Origin: Aeromicrobium chenweiae
GTDB taxonomy: Bacteria > Actinomycetota > Actinomycetes > Propionibacteriales > Nocardioidaceae
NCBI RefSeq assembly: GCF_003065605.1
Contig: NZ_CP026952.1
Coordinates: forward strand, 744,001-808,000
DNA: 64,000 bases
Direction of reading: 5' to 3'
The position numbers and the translations under genes were made by a program. Of the stretch, positions 62,095 through 64,000 are shown in pieces. A model generated the notes under the pieces. The model saw only the letters and a list, made by a program, of their open reading frames with translations, was not told where the DNA came from and ran no database searches. Positions within the stretch are counted from its first letter, which is position 1; each line of letters begins with the position of its first letter.

Positions 62095-63147
62095 ATGCTC
62101 AAGCCGGCCCGACGGCGGCGACGCCGTCATCGTCTCCTGCGCCGGGCCCTGCTGGGCCTCGCGATCTGTCTCCTGACCCCGGTGCTGCTGTCCCTCGTGG
62201 TCGCGCTGTACCTGCAGCACCAGCTCGCCGGTCAGATCGAGCGCATCGACGGCGTGTTCGGCGGGAACCACGACCGTCCGGCCAAGACCGTGGTGGCGAC
62301 CCGTGCGGTCAACATCCTGCTGCTCGGCACCGACCGTCGCTCCGACGAGCCGACGACGGGCACCGCCGCGACGGCGGCGTCCTGGGTGGCCGGAGCGCAG
62401 CGCTCCGACGCGATCATGGTCCTGCACATCGACGGCGACCGCCGCGGCGCGTCGGTCATCTCGATCCCGAGGGACTCATGGGTCACGATCCCGGGGCACG
62501 GTCCCGGCAAGATCAACGCCGCGTTCTCGTACGGGGGACCGTCGCTCGCGGTGCGGACGATCGAGAACGTCACGGGCATCCGCATCGACCACCTGGCCGT
62601 CGTGGACCGGAACGGCTTCCGAGAGCTCACCGACTCCCTCGGCGGCGTGACGCTGGACGTCCCCGAGACCGTGCACGACAGCTACCGGGACGTCACCTGG
62701 ACCGCAGGACGCCACACCATGAGCGGCGACGAGGCACTCGACTACGTGGGGCAGCGGGCCGGACTCCCCGGGGGCGACTTCGACCGGATCCACCGCCAGC
62801 AGCACTTCCTGCGCACCGTGCTCGACGAGACCCTGACCCAGGAGCTCGTCAAGGAGCCGCGGCACGCGTACCGGGTCCTCGACATCCTGACCAAGAACCT
62901 GTCGGTCGACAGCGACTGGTCGGTCGGCCAGATGCGCGGCCTCCTCGTCTCGCTGCGACACCTGCGCTCGGCGGGCATCGGCTACCTGACCGTCCCGGTC
63001 GCCGGTACCGGGATGGAGGGCTCGCAGAGCGTCGTCCACCTGGACCGCGCCGGCAACGAGGAGCTGTGGAACGCGGTGCGGGACGACACGGTGTCGGACT
63101 GGCTGGCCACGAACCCGGCCAGCGAGACACCGGCCGCGGTCGGCTGA
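62095..63147 (+). CDS. LytR-CpsA-Psr (LCP) family wall-polymer ligase
   Basis: 350 aa. An Arg-rich N-terminus and one membrane helix (about 18-40) are followed by the extracytoplasmic LCP domain: LLLGTDRR, RSDAIMVLHI, SIPRDSWVTIPG, INAAFSYGGPSLAVRTIENVTG, and the conserved Arg in FDRIHRQQHF. LCP enzymes move polyprenyl-PP-linked polymers to peptidoglycan or protein. This suggests the product of the cluster is linked to the wall. ATG 62095 follows GCGAGGG. Confidence 0.93.
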   Translation: MLKPARRRRRRHRLLRRALLGLAICLLTPVLLSLVVALYLQHQLAGQIERIDGVFGGNHDRPAKTVVATRAVNILLLGTDRRSDEPTTGTAATAASWVAGAQRSDAIMVLHIDGDRRGASVISIPRDSWVTIPGHGPGKINAAFSYGGPSLAVRTIENVTGIRIDHLAVVDRNGFRELTDSLGGVTLDVPETVHDSYRDVTWTAGRHTMSGDEALDYVGQRAGLPGGDFDRIHRQQHFLRTVLDETLTQELVKEPRHAYRVLDILTKNLSVDSDWSVGQMRGLLVSLRHLRSAGIGYLTVPVAGTGMEGSQSVVHLDRAGNEELWNAVRDDTVSDWLATNPASETPAAVG

Positions 63148-63151
63148 GCGA

Positions 63152-64000
63152 TCAGGCGCGGGACGACTCGTCGCGCTGCCACGTCGTGAAGTCCCCCGAG
63201 CGGATCAGTCGACGGGCACGGAGGCGGGCGAGCACGGTCACCGCGAGGAAGACGCCGATGCGCGGCAGGAGGGACGGCCGTCCGCGCGCCATGTCGATCA
63301 GTGTCGACAGGCTGGTCGCGGAGTCCTCGCGGCGGACGCCGGCGTCCCGCGCCTGGGCGTTCCCGGTGGCCACGCGGACGCGCCGGCGCAGGAGGTCAGC
63401 CGTGGTGCGCGGCGGCCACACGGTCACCGTCGCGTCGTCGACGACCCGCCGCTCTTCGTCGGTGAACGCGTCGGAGGCCGCGAGGTCGTCGCTCATCACG
63501 ACCGGCAGGGCACTCACGCGTTCCTGGGCGTCACGGCTCAGCGCGAACGCCCCGCGCCCGAAGAGCCCGCTCGCGACCTGGGGGAGCTGCTCCCAGACGT
63601 CGTAGTACCACCGCACGACGAGGCTGCAGCCGTCGCGAGGGACGACCCGTCGCGGGGCGACGGCCAGCACGCCGGGCTGCCGCAGCGCGTCCAGCAGCCG
63701 CGCCACGTCGGCACCGGACAGCGCGACGTCCGCGTCGACGTGCACCCGGGGGAACACGTCGGTCGCGGCGTTGCCGGCGCGGACCGCGGCGCTCTTGGAC
63801 GCCTCCTCGATCTCGATGACCCGCACCGGCGGCCCGAACCCGCGGGCGACGTCGGCGGTGCGGTCGGTGCAGCCGTTGCAGACCACGACGACGTCGAAGG
63901 GCCCGCTGCCGTCGAGCAGCGCGCCGAGGCTCCGGGCGATGCCGCGTTCCTCGTCGTGGGCCGGCACCACGACGCTCGCGACGAACCCCGGAACGTCGTC
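63152..64000 (-). CDS. Glycosyltransferase family 2-like protein (5' end beyond window)
   Basis: At least 282 residues are visible and the frame is open to base 64000, so the start lies outside. The GT-A N-terminus VVVPAHDEERGIARSLGALL, VVVCNGCTDRTADVA and the metal-binding VHVDADVALSG are present. The C-terminal half is predicted partly hydrophobic (LLPRIGVFLAVTVLARL), perhaps a membrane contact. It is convergent with the LCP gene (4 bp apart). Confidence 0.88.
   Translation of the reverse strand, partial: DDVPGFVASVVVPAHDEERGIARSLGALLDGSGPFDVVVVCNGCTDRTADVARGFGPPVRVIEIEEASKSAAVRAGNAATDVFPRVHVDADVALSGADVARLLDALRQPGVLAVAPRRVVPRDGCSLVVRWYYDVWEQLPQVASGLFGRGAFALSRDAQERVSALPVVMSDDLAASDAFTDEERRVVDDATVTVWPPRTTADLLRRRVRVATGNAQARDAGVRREDSATSLSTLIDMARGRPSLLPRIGVFLAVTVLARLRARRLIRSGDFTTWQRDESSRA

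Overview
The window is GC-rich throughout. Its codon use, frequent GTG starts, ATGA/GTGA gene overlaps and many leaderless-type promoters (TANNNT, 6-7 nt, start codon) indicate an actinobacterium. The gene order pmt / rsmI / metG-tatD-rpfB-rsmA-ispE, then tRNA-Gln-glmU-prs and rplY-pth, is the conserved actinobacterial block known from mycobacteria. The inferred diaminouronic-acid wall sugar and the absence of mycolate genes suggest Propionibacteriales (Nocardioides/Aeromicrobium-like); that placement is inference.

Region 1 (1-28139) is mostly housekeeping. It starts with an ExbB/TolQ-like channel and a PKD-domain membrane protein, then a GGDEF-EAL protein and protein O-mannosyltransferase. 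RsmI, MetG, TatD, RpfB, RsmA, IspE, an ABC-F ATPase, GlmU, Prs, L25 and Pth follow. Accessory genes lie between them: two amidases, a TetR-controlled flavin monooxygenase, a MarR gene, a SAM methyltransferase and a DUF1275 membrane protein. Two unrelated gaps in this block, pmt/rsmI and ispE/monooxygenase, each hold a gene for a helix-turn-helix plus VSR-like (DUF559) nuclease. Each of these genes is bracketed by a pair of locus-specific palindromes whose spacer is exactly 22 nt in all four copies. This repeat-nuclease arrangement is the most unusual feature of the window.

Region 2 (28232-64000) is a large surface-polysaccharide cluster. It encodes a polyprenyl-phosphate sugar-1-phosphate transferase, a WecG/TagA-type transferase, five other glycosyltransferases, a Wzx-type flippase, a Wzy/ligase-type polymerase and two Wzz-like chain-length proteins. 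It also has an LCP ligase that would attach the polymer to the wall. Its nucleotide-sugar genes (6-dehydrogenase, Gfo/Idh oxidoreductase, DegT aminotransferase, hexapeptide N-acetyltransferase, 2-epimerase) make up a full set for a UDP-2,3-diacetamido-mannuronic acid-like sugar. A second aminotransferase/PglD-like acetyltransferase pair hints at another amino sugar. Exported proteins in the cluster include a beta-propeller-like protein, a beta-helix protein with a Thr/Pro linker and a 1582-residue protein with four DUF4082 modules.

Regulation: a SARP/BTAD-type regulator (31542-33284) sits beside a 573-bp non-coding interval. That interval holds 11-bp-spaced direct repeats, a mini-ORF and a hairpin. 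Similar 11-bp-spaced repeats precede the acetyltransferase-LCP unit near the other end of the cluster, so this regulator may control the cluster. The GGDEF-EAL protein could add c-di-GMP input, but nothing in the sequence shows this directly.
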